Shown in pieces: positions 41,337 to 52,046 of a DNA stretch of 64,000 nt (position 1 is its first letter; each line of letters starts with the position of its first letter). A program made the translations under genes and the position numbers. The stretch is from Eubacteriales bacterium (GTDB lineage Bacteria; Bacillota; Clostridia; Lachnospirales; Lachnospiraceae): NCBI GenBank assembly GCA_030524455.1, contig JAUNGT010000004.1, forward strand, positions 59,011 to 123,010, read 5' to 3'. Below the pieces are notes generated by a model. It saw only the letters and a list, made by a program, of their open reading frames with translations. It searched no databases and was not told the DNA's origin.

Positions 41337-43646
41337 ATGAAATTCACAGAGGGCTACTGGCTGCAAAGCGAGCGCGCCAACGGGCTGTTCGCGTCCGAGG
41401 CCTATGAGATTGAAAAAATCCCGGGCGGGCTTTTGGTGACCGCGCCCACAACCGTGATCAACCAGAGGGGCGATACGCTGAACCGTCCCACCATCACAGT
41501 GGAGTTCCGGGCGGCGGCCCCGGATGTGATTGCCGTGCGGGCATGGCACTACGAGGCGTACGAGAAGCGGGAGCCGCGTTTTGAAAAGCGGGAGAGCTCC
41601 TGCGAGGCGGAAATTGTGCTGACAGAGGAGGAGGCGGTCCTTTCCGCCGGGCGGGTGAGCGTGCGGATCGACCGGAAAAGCTGGGGCTACAGCTTTTGGG
41701 CGGAGGGAAAGCTTCTGACCTCCTGCGGCTTCCGAAACCTGGGCTATATGCGCTGGGATAAAAAGGTTTCCGGTATGCTGCCCGGGGACCGCTATTTGCG
41801 GGAGCATGAGTACGAGCCGTATATGGTCAGCGAGCTGTCTTTGTCTCCGGGGGAGAATGTGTATGGCTTCGGGGAGCGGTTCACTGCCTTTGTCAAAAAC
41901 GGTCAGACCGTGGATACCTGGAACGAGGACGGCGGTACGGCCTCCCAGGTGGCCTACAAGAGCGTGCCCTTTTATATGACGAACCGCGGTTACGGTGTGT
42001 TCGTGGATCATGCGGACAACGTTTCCTTTGAGGCGGCAAGCGAAAAGGTGGAATATGTGGGCTTTTCCGTGCCGGGGGAGGAGCTGCGCTACTATCTGTT
42101 TTACGGGCCGGAGCCGAAAAAAATCCTGAAGGAATATACGGCGCTGACCGGGCGTCCCGCGCTGCCTCCGGCCTGGAGCTTCGGGCTGTGGCTGTCCACC
42201 TCCTTCACCACCGATTACGACGAGCAGACGGTGACCTCTTTTTTGGACGGGATGGAGGAGAGAAAGATTCCTCTGAGCGTGTTTCATTTCGACTGCTTCT
42301 GGATGAAGGGCTTTCACTGGTGCGATTTTACCTGGGACAAGCGGGTGTTCCCGGATGTGGAGGGGATGCTGCGCCGCTATCACGAGCGCGGGTTAAAGCT
42401 CTGCGTCTGGATCAATCCCTATCTTGCCCAGGGAACGCCGGTTTTCCGGGAGGCGGCGCAGAACGGTTATCTGCTTTTGCGGGCGGACGGGCACGGCGTG
42501 TGGCAGACCGACAACTGGCAGGCGGGGATGGGCGTGGTGGATTTCACCAACCCGGAGGCCTGCCGGTGGTATCAGCAAAAGCTGAAGGGCCTGCTGGACA
42601 TGGGGGTAGACTGCTTCAAAACGGATTTCGGCGAGCGGATCCCGGTGGATGTGCGGTATTTTGACGGCAGCGATCCGGTTTCCATGCACAATTATTATAC
42701 CTTCCTGTACAATCGCTGTGTGTTTGAGCTTCTGCAGCGGGAAAAGGGAGAGCGGGAGGCGGTGCTGTTTGCCAGGAGCGCAACGGCGGGCTGTCAGAGG
42801 TTCCCGGTGCACTGGGGCGGCGACTGCAGCGCCAGCTACATTTCCATGGCGGAAACGCTGCGGGGCGGCCTTTCCTTTGCCATGTCCGGTTTTTCGTTCT
42901 GGAGCCACGATATCGGCGGCTTCGAGAGCACGGCCCCGGCGGATGTCTATAAGCGCTGGCTGGCCTTTGGGCTTCTCTCCTCCCACAGCCGCCTGCACGG
43001 GTCGGGCAGCTACCGGGTGCCCTGGGCCTTCGATGAGGAGGCCTGCGAGGTGGCGCGGTTTTTTGTGCGGCTGAAATGCGGGCTGATGCCCTATCTGTAC
43101 GCGAAGGCGGTGGAGGCCCATGAGGAGGGGACGCCGCTGATGCGGCCCATGGTATTTGAGTTTCCCGGCGATCCCGCCTGCCAGACGCTGGACATGCAGT
43201 ATATGCTGGGGGAGAGCCTGCTTGTGGCGCCGGTGTTTGACCGGGACGGCGAGGCCGTCTATTATCTGCCGGAGGGACGCTGGACCGGCTATTTGGACGG
43301 CCAGGTCCGGGAGGGCGGCCGGTTTTACCGGGGAACCTACGACTATTTTTCGCTTCCGCTTTATGTGCGGGAGAACAGCCTGCTGGCGGTCGGCACACAG
43401 CGGGAGCGTCCCGATTACGATTATGCCTCCTCCTGTGTCCTGCACTTTTATGAACCGGCGGAGGGGGAGACGGCGGTGTGCCGGATTCCGGATCCGGCGG
43501 GCAATATCGCGCTGACGGTGGAGGCGTGCTGCCGGGACGGCGCCGTTTCGGCCCGCATCATCCAGGGCTGCGGCGAAGGGAAGGAAATTCCGCTTTTTGT
43601 GCACAGAAACGGAGAGGTGATACAAAATATGCAACCTTTTGGGTAA
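41337..43646 (+). CDS. GH31 alpha-xylosidase
   Basis: The 769-residue cytosolic glycosidase has the GH31 nucleophile motif C-F-K-T-D-F-G-E-R-I-P with Asp near residue 430. The extended KTDFGE is that of YicI-type alpha-xylosidases. The FARSATAGCQRFPVHWGGDCSASY segment is the usual region before the acid/base Asp. It removes alpha-1,6-xylose from xyloglucan oligosaccharides. Base composition returns abruptly to GC-rich at this gene. Confidence 0.92.
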   Translation: MKFTEGYWLQSERANGLFASEAYEIEKIPGGLLVTAPTTVINQRGDTLNRPTITVEFRAAAPDVIAVRAWHYEAYEKREPRFEKRESSCEAEIVLTEEEAVLSAGRVSVRIDRKSWGYSFWAEGKLLTSCGFRNLGYMRWDKKVSGMLPGDRYLREHEYEPYMVSELSLSPGENVYGFGERFTAFVKNGQTVDTWNEDGGTASQVAYKSVPFYMTNRGYGVFVDHADNVSFEAASEKVEYVGFSVPGEELRYYLFYGPEPKKILKEYTALTGRPALPPAWSFGLWLSTSFTTDYDEQTVTSFLDGMEERKIPLSVFHFDCFWMKGFHWCDFTWDKRVFPDVEGMLRRYHERGLKLCVWINPYLAQGTPVFREAAQNGYLLLRADGHGVWQTDNWQAGMGVVDFTNPEACRWYQQKLKGLLDMGVDCFKTDFGERIPVDVRYFDGSDPVSMHNYYTFLYNRCVFELLQREKGEREAVLFARSATAGCQRFPVHWGGDCSASYISMAETLRGGLSFAMSGFSFWSHDIGGFESTAPADVYKRWLAFGLLSSHSRLHGSGSYRVPWAFDEEACEVARFFVRLKCGLMPYLYAKAVEAHEEGTPLMRPMVFEFPGDPACQTLDMQYMLGESLLVAPVFDRDGEAVYYLPEGRWTGYLDGQVREGGRFYRGTYDYFSLPLYVRENSLLAVGTQRERPDYDYASSCVLHFYEPAEGETAVCRIPDPAGNIALTVEACCRDGAVSARIIQGCGEGKEIPLFVHRNGEVIQNMQPFG

Positions 43647-43746
43647 AGTTTTACCGGAAAATCCTCTGCGCGGGGCTGGCAATTTCCGGGGCGGAATGTT
43701 ACAATAAAAGCCGGTAAAGTGAAAAAAGGACAGGAGGATTTTTCTC

Positions 43747-44946
43747 ATGAAGGTGCTTGTAATAAACTGCGGCAGTTCGTCGCTGAAATATCAGATGATC
43801 GACAGCCAGAGCGAGGAGGTGCTCGCAAAGGGCCTCTGCGAGCGGATTGGTATCGACGGGAGCAGCGTGACCCACCAGAAGGCGGGCGGCGCCAAGAAAA
43901 CCGAGGAGGTGCTGATGAAGGATCACACCGATGCGGTGAAGGTGGTCATTGAGAAGCTGACCGATCCTGCGGAGGGAGTGATCGCTTCCCTGAAGGAGAT
44001 CGGCGCGGTGGGCCATCGGATCGTTCACGGCGGGGAGCGCTTCCAGGGCTCCGTGCTGATCGACGGGGAGGTTTTGGAGACGATTGCGGAGTGCAACGAC
44101 CTTGCGCCCCTGCACAATCCGGCGAATCTGATCGGGATCCGTTCCTGCCAGAGCGTGATGCCCGGCGTGCCGATGGCGGCGGTGTTTGACACGGCCTTTC
44201 ATCAGACCATGCCCGGCAAGGCGTATCTGTATGGCCTGCCGTATGAATATTATGAGAAGTATAAGGTGCGCCGTTACGGCTTCCACGGCACCAGCCACGA
44301 CTTCGTGTCCCGGCGGGCGGCGGAGCTTCTCGGCAAGGACAGAAGCGAGCTGAAAATCATTGTCTGCCATCTGGGCAACGGCGCTTCCGTGTCCGCGGTG
44401 AAGTATGGAAAATCCGTGGATACCTCCATGGGACTGACGCCTCTGGAGGGCCTGATCATGGGTACCAGAAGCGGCGACATGGATCCCGCCATTGTGGGCT
44501 TTCTCGCGGAGAAGGAGGGCCTGACCGCTGCGGAGGTGATCGATATCTGCAACAAGAAGTCCGGCGTGCTGGGCCTGTCCGGCATTTCCAGCGATTTCCG
44601 TGACCTGGTGGAGGCTGCCGCCGCGGGCAACGATCACGCGCAGACCACGCTGGACGCTTACGCTTACCGCGTCGGCAAATATATCGGCTCTTATGCGGCG
44701 GCCATGAATGGCGTTGACGCGATCGTGTTTACCGCCGGGATCGGCGAGAACAATGCGCAGGTGCGGGCTCTGATCTCCGACTACACCGGATTTCTGGGCT
44801 GCCATATCGACCAGGAGAAAAACCGGGAGGCTGTCGGCGTTGAGGAGATCATTTCCACGCCGGATTCCAGGGTGACAGCGCTGGTGGTGCCCACCAACGA
44901 GGAGCTGGCGATTGCGCGGGAAACCGTGCGGCTTGTGCAGGCGTGA
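43747..44946 (+). CDS. ackA: Acetate kinase
   Basis: The 399-residue acetokinase begins [19 protein letters not shown] (phosphate-binding NxGSSS). It contains [15 protein letters not shown], the ATP-site motif [31 protein letters not shown] and [13 protein letters not shown]. It makes ATP from acetyl phosphate, the main substrate-level phosphorylation step in such fermenters. AGGAGG precedes the ATG. No phosphotransacetylase gene is adjacent. Confidence 0.97.
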   Translation: MKVLVINCGSSSLKYQMIDSQSEEVLAKGLCERIGIDGSSVTHQKAGGAKKTEEVLMKDHTDAVKVVIEKLTDPAEGVIASLKEIGAVGHRIVHGGERFQGSVLIDGEVLETIAECNDLAPLHNPANLIGIRSCQSVMPGVPMAAVFDTAFHQTMPGKAYLYGLPYEYYEKYKVRRYGFHGTSHDFVSRRAAELLGKDRSELKIIVCHLGNGASVSAVKYGKSVDTSMGLTPLEGLIMGTRSGDMDPAIVGFLAEKEGLTAAEVIDICNKKSGVLGLSGISSDFRDLVEAAAAGNDHAQTTLDAYAYRVGKYIGSYAAAMNGVDAIVFTAGIGENNAQVRALISDYTGFLGCHIDQEKNREAVGVEEIISTPDSRVTALVVPTNEELAIARETVRLVQA

Positions 44947-44959
44947 GGATGACGGAAAT

Positions 44960-46357
44960 ATGGTGGAATCCATTTCAAACCTGATTTATGCGATTGACGA
45001 TGTTATCTGGGGCTGGTGGCTTATCATCCTGCTGCTGGGAACCCATGTTTTCATGACCTTCCGGACGGGCTTTATCCAATGGAAATCCGTGACAAAGGGA
45101 ATTCCCCTGTCCGTCACACACGACCACAGCGCGGAGGGCGAGGTGTCCAACTTCGGCGCGCTGACTACGGCGCTGGCGGCAACCATCGGAACAGGGAACA
45201 TTGTCGGCGTGGGGACGGCCGTCGCCCTGGGCGGACCCGGGGCGGTGCTGTGGTGCTGGCTTTCCGGGATTTTCGGCATAGCTACCAAGTATGCGGAGTC
45301 GCTGATTGCGGTGAAATACCGGGTCAAAAAGAAGGACGGACGGATGCAGGGCGGCGCGATGTACGCCCTTTCCCGGGGCCTGAAATGGAAGAAGGCGGGA
45401 AAGCTTCTGGGGCTTTTGTTTGCGGTGTTTGCGGGCTTTGCGTCCTTTGGCATCGGCTGTGCCACGCAGGTGAACGCGATCGCCAATATCGTCCAGGAAA
45501 ACGTGGGAATCCCCGGCTGGATCATCGGACTGATCGTGGCGCTTTTAACGGCTGTGGTGATTTTCGGAGGCATCCGCTCCATCGCCAGGGTGTGTGAGAA
45601 GCTGGTGCCCTTTATGGCGCTGTTTTATGTGCTGGGCTGCGTGATAATTCTGTGTATCAACTTCGATTATATTGTGCCCGCGGTGACGACCATCTGCCGT
45701 CTGGCCTTCCGGCCCGGTGCGGCAGCGGGCGGCCTGGTGGGGACGGGCATCATGATGGCGATGCGCTACGGCATTGCGAGAGGGCTTTTTTCCAATGAAT
45801 CCGGTATGGGCTCCGCGCCCATCGCGGCGGCCGCGGCGCAGACCCGCAACCCGGTCCGCCAGGCGCTGGTGTCCTCCACCGGGACCTTCTGGGACACGGT
45901 GGTGGTCTGCCTGATGACCGGACTGGTGCTGGTTTCCACGATCATGAAAAATCCGGCGATCAACGTCAACGAGATCGAGGACGGCGGGATCCTGACCACT
46001 CTGGCGTTTGAGCAGATTCCCTATCTGGGGCCTGTGATCCTGACGCTTGGCATCGTCTGCTTTGCCTACTCTACCGTGCTGGGCTGGGCCTACTACGGGG
46101 AGCGGGCGGTGGAATATTTTGCCGGGAAAAAGGGGCTGGTTCCCTACCGGGTGCTTTATGTGGCGGTGGCCGCCGTCGCCCCCGTGGTGACGCTGGATGT
46201 GGTCTGGGCGCTGGCGGACATCTTAAACGCGCTGATGGCGATTCCGAACCTGCTGGCGGTGCTTCTTTTGTCCAATGTAATCGCCCGGGAGACGAAACGC
46301 TATATCAACGATCTGGACGCCTGGGAGGAAGAGGAAATTCCGGTGGTGGAGGATTAA
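44960..46357 (+). CDS. Sodium:alanine symporter (AGCS family)
   Basis: The 465-residue permease has ten to eleven membrane helices. The AGCS family signature is seen in NFGALTTALAATIGTGNIVGVGTAVALGGPGAVLWCWLSGIFG and in GIARGLFSNESGMGSAPIAAAAAQT. It carries out sodium-coupled uptake of alanine or glycine. I place the start at ATG 44960, 14 bp after ackA; a frame-open upstream ATG lies within ackA. Confidence 0.92.
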   Translation: MVESISNLIYAIDDVIWGWWLIILLLGTHVFMTFRTGFIQWKSVTKGIPLSVTHDHSAEGEVSNFGALTTALAATIGTGNIVGVGTAVALGGPGAVLWCWLSGIFGIATKYAESLIAVKYRVKKKDGRMQGGAMYALSRGLKWKKAGKLLGLLFAVFAGFASFGIGCATQVNAIANIVQENVGIPGWIIGLIVALLTAVVIFGGIRSIARVCEKLVPFMALFYVLGCVIILCINFDYIVPAVTTICRLAFRPGAAAGGLVGTGIMMAMRYGIARGLFSNESGMGSAPIAAAAAQTRNPVRQALVSSTGTFWDTVVVCLMTGLVLVSTIMKNPAINVNEIEDGGILTTLAFEQIPYLGPVILTLGIVCFAYSTVLGWAYYGERAVEYFAGKKGLVPYRVLYVAVAAVAPVVTLDVVWALADILNALMAIPNLLAVLLLSNVIARETKRYINDLDAWEEEEIPVVED

Positions 46358-46387
46358 TACTGCTCCATCGTCGGATCTGTTTCCGCC

Positions 46388-46723
46388 TCAAAAGACCAGC
46401 TGGATCAGAACCATATACAGCACTGTCCCGCCCGCGATGGATAGAAGCAGGTTGTGCTTCCACCGGTGGACGAGGATGACAAAGGCGGCGGCAATCAGCT
46501 CCGGCAGGCCGTGGGAGCCGGACAGGAAGGACACATTTTTAAAGCAGTAAACGACCAGCATGGCGATGGAGGCGCTGGGCAGCGCTGCGCCGAGATAGCG
46601 CACGACAGCCGGCGTTTCCCTGCCGGAGGGAAACAGCAGAAAGGGCAGCGCCCGCACGAAAGCGGTCGCCAGGGCGATCACAGCGATGGTAATGCAGAGC
46701 TGAAGCGTAGTCTGGGGCGTCAT
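46388..46723 (-). CDS. azlD: AzlD-family branched-chain amino acid exporter subunit
   Basis: The 111-residue protein has four membrane helices with the family pattern ([16 protein letters not shown] ... [23 protein letters not shown]). It is the small subunit that works with AzlC in exporting branched-chain amino acids. The start overlaps the azlC stop by 4 bp. Confidence 0.88.
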   Translation of the reverse strand: MTPQTTLQLCITIAVIALATAFVRALPFLLFPSGRETPAVVRYLGAALPSASIAMLVVYCFKNVSFLSGSHGLPELIAAAFVILVHRWKHNLLLSIAGGTVLYMVLIQLVF

Positions 46724-47400
46724 AGCCTTACCTCCTTTTTAAACAGCAGCAGGGAAATCAGGATTCCCGCCATGGAAAAGATCAGGAAATTTTCAGAGCC
46801 AAAGACAAGCAGGCAGATTGCCGTGATGCCAAGCCCCAGAAGGGCGGGCAGCTTGGATTTGGCTTTTTCCCATTGTTCCACAAAAATCACGAGAAACAGC
46901 GCCGTCATGGAAAAGTCGATGCCCGTGCTGTCAAAGGGCAGCAGGCCCTTGGCGAAGGCGCCGATGCAGGAGCCGATGATCCAGTAGAGCTGATCAAGCA
47001 GCGAGATAAAAAAGAGGAACCAGCTTTTGTCTACGCCCTCCGGCGGCTGGACGCTGCACAGCAGCGAGTAGGTCTCGTCGGTCAGGGAAAAAATCATGTA
47101 GGGCTTGCGCTTTCCCATCCGGCGGAAGGGCTCCAGCATGGAAAGCCCGTAAAAAAGGTGGCGGGCATTGACCATCAGCGTCAGCAAAAGGGCTGATATG
47201 GGGGCGAAGGGGCCGGTCATGAGGCCGATGGCGGCAAACTGCATGGAGCCGGCGTAGATGAATACGCTCATCAGAAACGCCCAGCCCGGCGCGAAGCCGT
47301 TTTCCGAGAGAAGGATGCCGAAGGCGGCGCCCAGAAAAAGGTATCCCAGCATGACGGGCAGCGTGTAGGGAAAGGCTGCCCGGAGCGCTTTGGTTTTCAT
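46720..47400 (-). CDS. azlC: AzlC-family branched-chain amino acid exporter subunit
   Basis: The 226-residue protein has about five to seven membrane helices, with AzlC landmarks near the N terminus ([48 protein letters not shown]) and [16 protein letters not shown]. The start at 47400 follows AGGAG; the open frame continues upstream without a site. It is paired with azlD. Confidence 0.9.
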   Translation of the reverse strand: MKTKALRAAFPYTLPVMLGYLFLGAAFGILLSENGFAPGWAFLMSVFIYAGSMQFAAIGLMTGPFAPISALLLTLMVNARHLFYGLSMLEPFRRMGKRKPYMIFSLTDETYSLLCSVQPPEGVDKSWFLFFISLLDQLYWIIGSCIGAFAKGLLPFDSTGIDFSMTALFLVIFVEQWEKAKSKLPALLGLGITAICLLVFGSENFLIFSMAGILISLLLFKKEVRL

Positions 47401-47505
47401 TGGCGTTACACTCCTGTCTGAAAAATTTGCTGCGTCACTGCGGGACAACGCTGCCGTGACGCGACGGCTTCAGTGTAATGCTTTCGGAAGGGATTGTCAA
47501 ATGCT

Positions 47506-49377
47506 TTACTGCGCCCGCAGCCGTTTGGTCAGACTGGCGTAGTCCGAGGGCCCGGCCTCCAGCACAAAGCGGTGAAAGCGCTCCGGTGAAAATGCTTCCC
47601 CCCACTGCGCCCGGGCCCGTTCCCGCAGGGCGCTCATTTCCAGATAGCCCACATAATATTTCAGGTAGGCGGCCGGGGAGGTGCGCAGGTAATCGTAAAT
47701 CCTGAGGGAGGTATCGGCGGGCAGGCCGAAGGACTCCAGGGAGCGCAGGATTTCCGCCTGGGAGGCGTTATCGTAGTGCAGCGAAATGTCCAGTAGGGAA
47801 AACAGGTTGATCTGCAGGTCGCGCTGCAGGGAAATCAGCTGGCAGAGCAGGGAGGCGGCGGAGCCGGAAGCAGCATTCTGCAGAAGGTCGGCCGCATAGG
47901 AGTAGGAAAGCTGCTCCGTGTAATAGGCCCAGCCCTCCATATAGCCGCCGTAAAAAAGGAGCCTGCGCACGGGAGAAACCTTCCTCTGGTCGGCAGAGAG
48001 CGCAGCGTAGACGCTCTGGTAGAGGTGCCCCGGATAGCCTTCGTGGGCCAGCGTGGTATAGAGCTCCAGCCCTGCCGAGGTGGAGGAGCGGTTGATGCAG
48101 ATGGTGTTTGACGTCACGCTGTCCAGAGGCGGGGTCATGTAAAAGGCGGGGCTTGTGTAGGCCTCCAGGGCGCTGTCCACATCCTTGACCGTGCAGGAGA
48201 TGGGGGTGTCCGAGAGGGCGCCAAGGGAGGGAAAGTCCGCCGCCATCCGCTGCTGCAGATCCGTCAGGATGGCGTCCGGCTCCGTCAGCGGGAAGGCTTC
48301 GGACAGGAGGGAAAGCTCGGGGGCGGTTCCGGTCAGCTCCCGGTATTTGGCGAGGACCGCCTTCATTTGGGAATATTTTTTCTGAAAGGTTTTTTGCAGG
48401 AGAGTGGAGAGCTTTTCCGGATCCAGGGAGGAGCCGGTGGAACGACGCACCAGCCAGCTGTAGTAGGCCCTGCCGTCGGGCCGTTCCGCCAGGCCGCCGC
48501 TGTAGAGGCCGGAGCCGGACAGGGAGCGCAGGGCGGCCGCCAGACGTTCATAGGCGGGCAGCACGGAATCTGTCAGAAGCCGGTCGTTTCGGGCCAGCAG
48601 ATCTGCCCTTTGGGCATCGGTCAGCTCCCCGGAGGCGGTAAGGGGCTCCAGGCGGGAGGCGAAGGTGGTCTGCAGAAAATGGGAGCCCTCCCGCAGCGCC
48701 TGCGCGTCCAGGATCGCGCTGCACTGGGCAGCGGCCGCTTCGGCGTCCGCGTCCGTCATGAAAAGCCCGGCTTCCGATTTTTCCTTTTCGTAGGCGGAAA
48801 GTCCTTCCAGATAGGCCGGGACGGAGGCGAGAATGGAGAGATAGTCCTCTGCGTCCCGCGCGCTTCGCAGCGTATATTCAGCCAGAAGGAGCAACAGCTC
48901 GCTCTGCATCCCGGAGGAGGGGGAGAGCGGCTCCTCATAGTAAGGAAAATCGCCGCCCTCAAGCTCCAGCGCAAGGTAGGAGGTGAGCAGCTCATAGGTA
49001 TAGCGGCTTTCTTCGCTCAGCCGGTCGGGCCTCAGGCGAAGGAGCCGGTCGAGAAAAAGCTTTTCTTCTTTTCGGGAAAGCTCCTGCGACCGACGGGAAT
49101 AGACAGGCAGGGAAGGATTTTCAAGCCGGATACCGTAGGCCTCCGGCTTGGCCAGCGTAAAGTGCAGGCTCAGGGCGTCCGACGAGACGGACCGGACAAA
49201 AAAACGCTCCGCCATGTGCTCAAACAAAAGACCGTCGAAGCAGTGGAGCCAAAAAAGCGCCGCCAGGGCAAGGACGGAAGCGCCAAGGGAAAACAGAAGG
49301 ATTTTAATTTTTTTCAAGGGAACCAACCGCGAAGCTTTTTTTATTATTATGAGGGAGCAACGGCAAATATGTACCAT
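47506..49377 (-). CDS. DUF885 family protein, membrane-anchored putative peptidase
   Basis: The protein of ~605-623 residues has an N-terminal hydrophobic anchor (KILLFSLGASVLALAALFWLHCF) and a long helical DUF885 domain. That domain carries the conserved metallopeptidase-like motif TLAHEGYPGHLYQ and a second conserved block GGYMEGWAYYTEQLSY. DUF885 proteins are distant relatives of zinc carboxypeptidases; the substrate is unknown. The start is uncertain: no good ribosome binding site is visible before the ATG at 49377, and a TTG about 60 bp downstream is an alternative. Confidence 0.82.
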   Translation of the reverse strand: MVHICRCSLIIIKKASRLVPLKKIKILLFSLGASVLALAALFWLHCFDGLLFEHMAERFFVRSVSSDALSLHFTLAKPEAYGIRLENPSLPVYSRRSQELSRKEEKLFLDRLLRLRPDRLSEESRYTYELLTSYLALELEGGDFPYYEEPLSPSSGMQSELLLLLAEYTLRSARDAEDYLSILASVPAYLEGLSAYEKEKSEAGLFMTDADAEAAAAQCSAILDAQALREGSHFLQTTFASRLEPLTASGELTDAQRADLLARNDRLLTDSVLPAYERLAAALRSLSGSGLYSGGLAERPDGRAYYSWLVRRSTGSSLDPEKLSTLLQKTFQKKYSQMKAVLAKYRELTGTAPELSLLSEAFPLTEPDAILTDLQQRMAADFPSLGALSDTPISCTVKDVDSALEAYTSPAFYMTPPLDSVTSNTICINRSSTSAGLELYTTLAHEGYPGHLYQSVYAALSADQRKVSPVRRLLFYGGYMEGWAYYTEQLSYSYAADLLQNAASGSAASLLCQLISLQRDLQINLFSLLDISLHYDNASQAEILRSLESFGLPADTSLRIYDYLRTSPAAYLKYYVGYLEMSALRERARAQWGEAFSPERFHRFVLEAGPSDYASLTKRLRAQ

Positions 49378-49557
49378 AACAGTTCGGCCCCCCGGAATTC
49401 ATTGCAAATGGGTTGACGGTGTATAGGAATTTGTGATAAAAAAGAAGGGAGAGTATTGGTAAAAGTGTCAGGCCGGTTTTCGGAGTGAGATACGCCCGGC
49501 GGCGTGTAGCGCTCCCGGGGGCGGCCGGATCAAAAAAGAGACGGAGGAAAAGCACAT

Positions 49558-50397
49558 ATGGATAACTTACAGCTTGCCCGGATGGCGAATGAAGTCCGCA
49601 AGGGCATTGTGACCGCGGTGCACGGCGCAAAGGCCGGCCATCCCGGCGGATCGCTCTCGGCGGCAGATATTTTTACATATCTGTATTTTGAGGAGATGAA
49701 CATTGATCCCAAAAACCCCAGGATGGAGGGAAGGGACCGTTTTGTCCTGTCGAAGGGACACACGGCTCCGGGGCTGTATTCCGCGCTGGCGCACAGGGGC
49801 TATTTCCCGGTGGAGGATCTGCCGACCCTGCGTCATCTGGGTTCCTATCTGCAGGGCCATCCCTGTATGCAGGAGGTGCCGGGCGTAGATATGTCTTCGG
49901 GCTCTCTGGGCCAGGGCATCTCGGCGGCTGTGGGCATGGCGCTGGGCGCAAAGCTGTCCAATGAGGATTTCCGCGTCTATACACTGCTGGGGGACGGCGA
50001 GATTGAGGAGGGCCAGGTCTGGGAGGCTTCCATGTTTGCCGGCTTCCGCAAGCTGGACAACCTGGTTGTGATCGTGGACAACAACGGCATGCAGATTGAC
50101 GGACGGCTGGAGGAGGTTTGTTCCCCCAGACCGATCGACAAGAAGTTTGAGGCGTTCAATTTCCATGTGATCAACGTGGAGGACGGCAACGATATGCAGC
50201 AGCTTCGGGAGGCCTTCGCGGAGGCGAGAAGCACCAAGGGCATGCCCACCGCGATTATCGCCCACACGCTGAAGGGGAAGGGCGTATCCTTCATGGAGGG
50301 ACAGGTGGCATGGCACGGCAAGGCGCCCAACGACGAGGAGTATAAGATCGCGATGGCAGATCTGGAAAGGATCGGTGAAGCATTATGTCAGAAGTAA
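49558..50397 (+). CDS. Transketolase, N-terminal subunit
   Basis: The 279-residue protein carries the thiamine-diphosphate domain: HPGGSLSAADIFTYLYF, KGHTAPGLYSALAHRGYF, and the cofactor motif GDGEIEEGQVWEAS...DNNGMQIDG. Split transketolases are common in Firmicutes and archaea. With the next gene it interconverts pentose and hexose phosphates. GGAGG precedes the ATG; overlap with the C-terminal subunit is 13 bp. The 180-bp gap before it separates it from the divergent DUF885 gene. Confidence 0.95.
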   Translation: MDNLQLARMANEVRKGIVTAVHGAKAGHPGGSLSAADIFTYLYFEEMNIDPKNPRMEGRDRFVLSKGHTAPGLYSALAHRGYFPVEDLPTLRHLGSYLQGHPCMQEVPGVDMSSGSLGQGISAAVGMALGAKLSNEDFRVYTLLGDGEIEEGQVWEASMFAGFRKLDNLVVIVDNNGMQIDGRLEEVCSPRPIDKKFEAFNFHVINVEDGNDMQQLREAFAEARSTKGMPTAIIAHTLKGKGVSFMEGQVAWHGKAPNDEEYKIAMADLERIGEALCQK

Positions 50398-51329
50398 AGA
50401 AAATCGCAACCAGAGAAGCCTATGGCGAGGCGCTGGCGGAGCTGGGCGACAGCTATCCCAATCTGGTGGTGCTGGACGCGGATCTGGCGGCGGCCACCAA
50501 GACCGGCGTTTTTAAGAAAAAATTTCCGGACCGCCACATTGACTGCGGTATCGCGGAGGCCAACATGATGGGCATTGCGGCGGGACTTTCCCTGACCGGC
50601 AAGCTGCCGGTGGCGAGCACCTTCGCCATGTTTGCGGCGGGCCGCGCCTTTGAGCAGGTGCGCAATTCCATCGGTTATCCCCATCTGAACGTGAAGATCG
50701 GCGCGACCCACGCGGGCATCACCGTGGGCGAGGACGGCGCTTCCCATCAGTGCAACGAGGATATCGCCCTGATGCGCGCGATTCCCGGCATGGTGATTTT
50801 GAACCCTGCGGACGCGGTGGAGGCCAAAGCCTGCGTGAAGGCGGCCCTGGATTATGTGGGCCCGGTTTATATGCGTTTTGGGCGCGCGGCGGTGCCGGTG
50901 ATCAACGACAGGCCGGATTACCATTTTGAGATCGGAAAGGGCGTCGTGGTGCGCGAGGGCACGGACGTAACCATCGTAGCGACCGGCATCATGGTCAATT
51001 CCGCGCTGGAGGCGGCGGAGAAGCTGGCTGCAGAGGGCGTCAGCGCAGAGGTGATCAATATCTGCACGATCAAGCCCCTGGATGTGGATCTGATTGTAAA
51101 GAGCGCGAAAAAGACCGGCAAGGTCGTGACGGCGGAGGAGCATTCCGTGATCGGCGGCCTGGGCGGCGCGGTCTGCGAGGCGCTTTCAGAGCATTGCCCC
51201 ACACCGGTGTGCCGGATCGGCATCAACGATGTGTTCGGCGAGTCCGGTTCCGCAGCGGCTCTGCTGGTGAAGTACGGACTGGACGGCGAGGGCGTTTACC
51301 GGAAGGTTAAGGGATTTTTGGAGGGCTGA
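50385..51329 (+). CDS. Transketolase, C-terminal subunit
   Basis: The 314-residue protein contains the pyrimidine-binding domain (DADLAAATKTGVFKKKFPDRHIDCGIAEANMMGIAAGLS) and the C-terminal transketolase fold (VTAEEHSVIGGLGGAVCEAL). It supplies the catalytic Glu of the thiamine cofactor in the two-chain enzyme. Confidence 0.95.
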   Translation: MSEVKKIATREAYGEALAELGDSYPNLVVLDADLAAATKTGVFKKKFPDRHIDCGIAEANMMGIAAGLSLTGKLPVASTFAMFAAGRAFEQVRNSIGYPHLNVKIGATHAGITVGEDGASHQCNEDIALMRAIPGMVILNPADAVEAKACVKAALDYVGPVYMRFGRAAVPVINDRPDYHFEIGKGVVVREGTDVTIVATGIMVNSALEAAEKLAAEGVSAEVINICTIKPLDVDLIVKSAKKTGKVVTAEEHSVIGGLGGAVCEALSEHCPTPVCRIGINDVFGESGSAAALLVKYGLDGEGVYRKVKGFLEG

Positions 51330-51359
51330 GCGGGCCCTTTGTCCGAGAGAGGAGAGTGC

Positions 51360-52025
51360 ATGGAAAGGATTCTGGCTCCGTCCATATTGGCGGCCGATAT
51401 CATGCGATTGGGGGAACAGGTTGAGGAAGTCAGGCAGGCGGGGGCGAAGTATCTGCACATCGACGTGATGGACGGTGTGTTTGTGCCCTCCCTGTCCTAT
51501 GGGGTGTGCGTGGTGGAGTCCATCCGCAAAGGCTGCGACATGGTGCTGGACGTGCATCTGATGATTGTGGAACCCGAGCGCTATATCGAGGCGTTTGCGA
51601 AGGCGGGGGCGGATATCATTACCGTGCACCTGGAGGCCTGCGTGGATGTGAAAGACGCCATCTCCCGGATCCACAGCTTCGGCTGCCGGGCAGGCGTGAC
51701 CGTCAAGCCGGGCACGCCCGTGGAGGCGGTGGAGGAATATCTGGACAGCGCGGACCTTCTGCTGATTATGAGCGTGGAGCCGGGCTTTGGCGGCCAGAAA
51801 TATTTTCCGGAGGCCACAGAGCGGATCCGGCAGGCAGCGGAGCTGATAAAGAAAAGCGGCAGACAGCTCCGGCTTGAGGTGGACGGCGGCATCACTCTGG
51901 ATAACGTGCGGGAGGTGCTGGACGCCGGGGCGGACGTGATTGTGTCGGGATCGGCGATTTTCAATGATCCGGGAAACAATGCGGCGGCTTTTATGAAGGT
52001 GCTGAATCGCTATGGGGCAGAGTGA
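51360..52025 (+). CDS. rpe: Ribulose-phosphate 3-epimerase
   Basis: The 221-residue TIM barrel has signatures LAPSILAADIMRLGEQV, HIDVMDGVFVPSLSYG (metal and acid/base Asp), and MSVEPGFGGQKYFPEA; the second catalytic Asp is in LEVDGGITLDN. It interconverts ribulose- and xylulose-5-phosphate and forms a pentose-phosphate operon with the split transketolase. The start at ATG 51360 follows GAGGAG; an ATG 21 bp earlier lacks a site. Confidence 0.95.
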   Translation: MERILAPSILAADIMRLGEQVEEVRQAGAKYLHIDVMDGVFVPSLSYGVCVVESIRKGCDMVLDVHLMIVEPERYIEAFAKAGADIITVHLEACVDVKDAISRIHSFGCRAGVTVKPGTPVEAVEEYLDSADLLLIMSVEPGFGGQKYFPEATERIRQAAELIKKSGRQLRLEVDGGITLDNVREVLDAGADVIVSGSAIFNDPGNNAAAFMKVLNRYGAE

Positions 52026-52046
52026 GACAACCACAGCCCCGTATAG

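Noticed and set aside
42393..43748. 451-codon minus-strand frame opposite the GH31 gene, and a similar one at 41271-42383
   Set aside because: Both are explained by codon bias of the alpha-xylosidase gene; no start site or domain.
48367..49416. 349-codon plus-strand frame opposite the DUF885 gene
   Set aside because: Gly/Gln-rich shadow product without a start site; the minus-strand gene has the conserved HEGYPGH motif.
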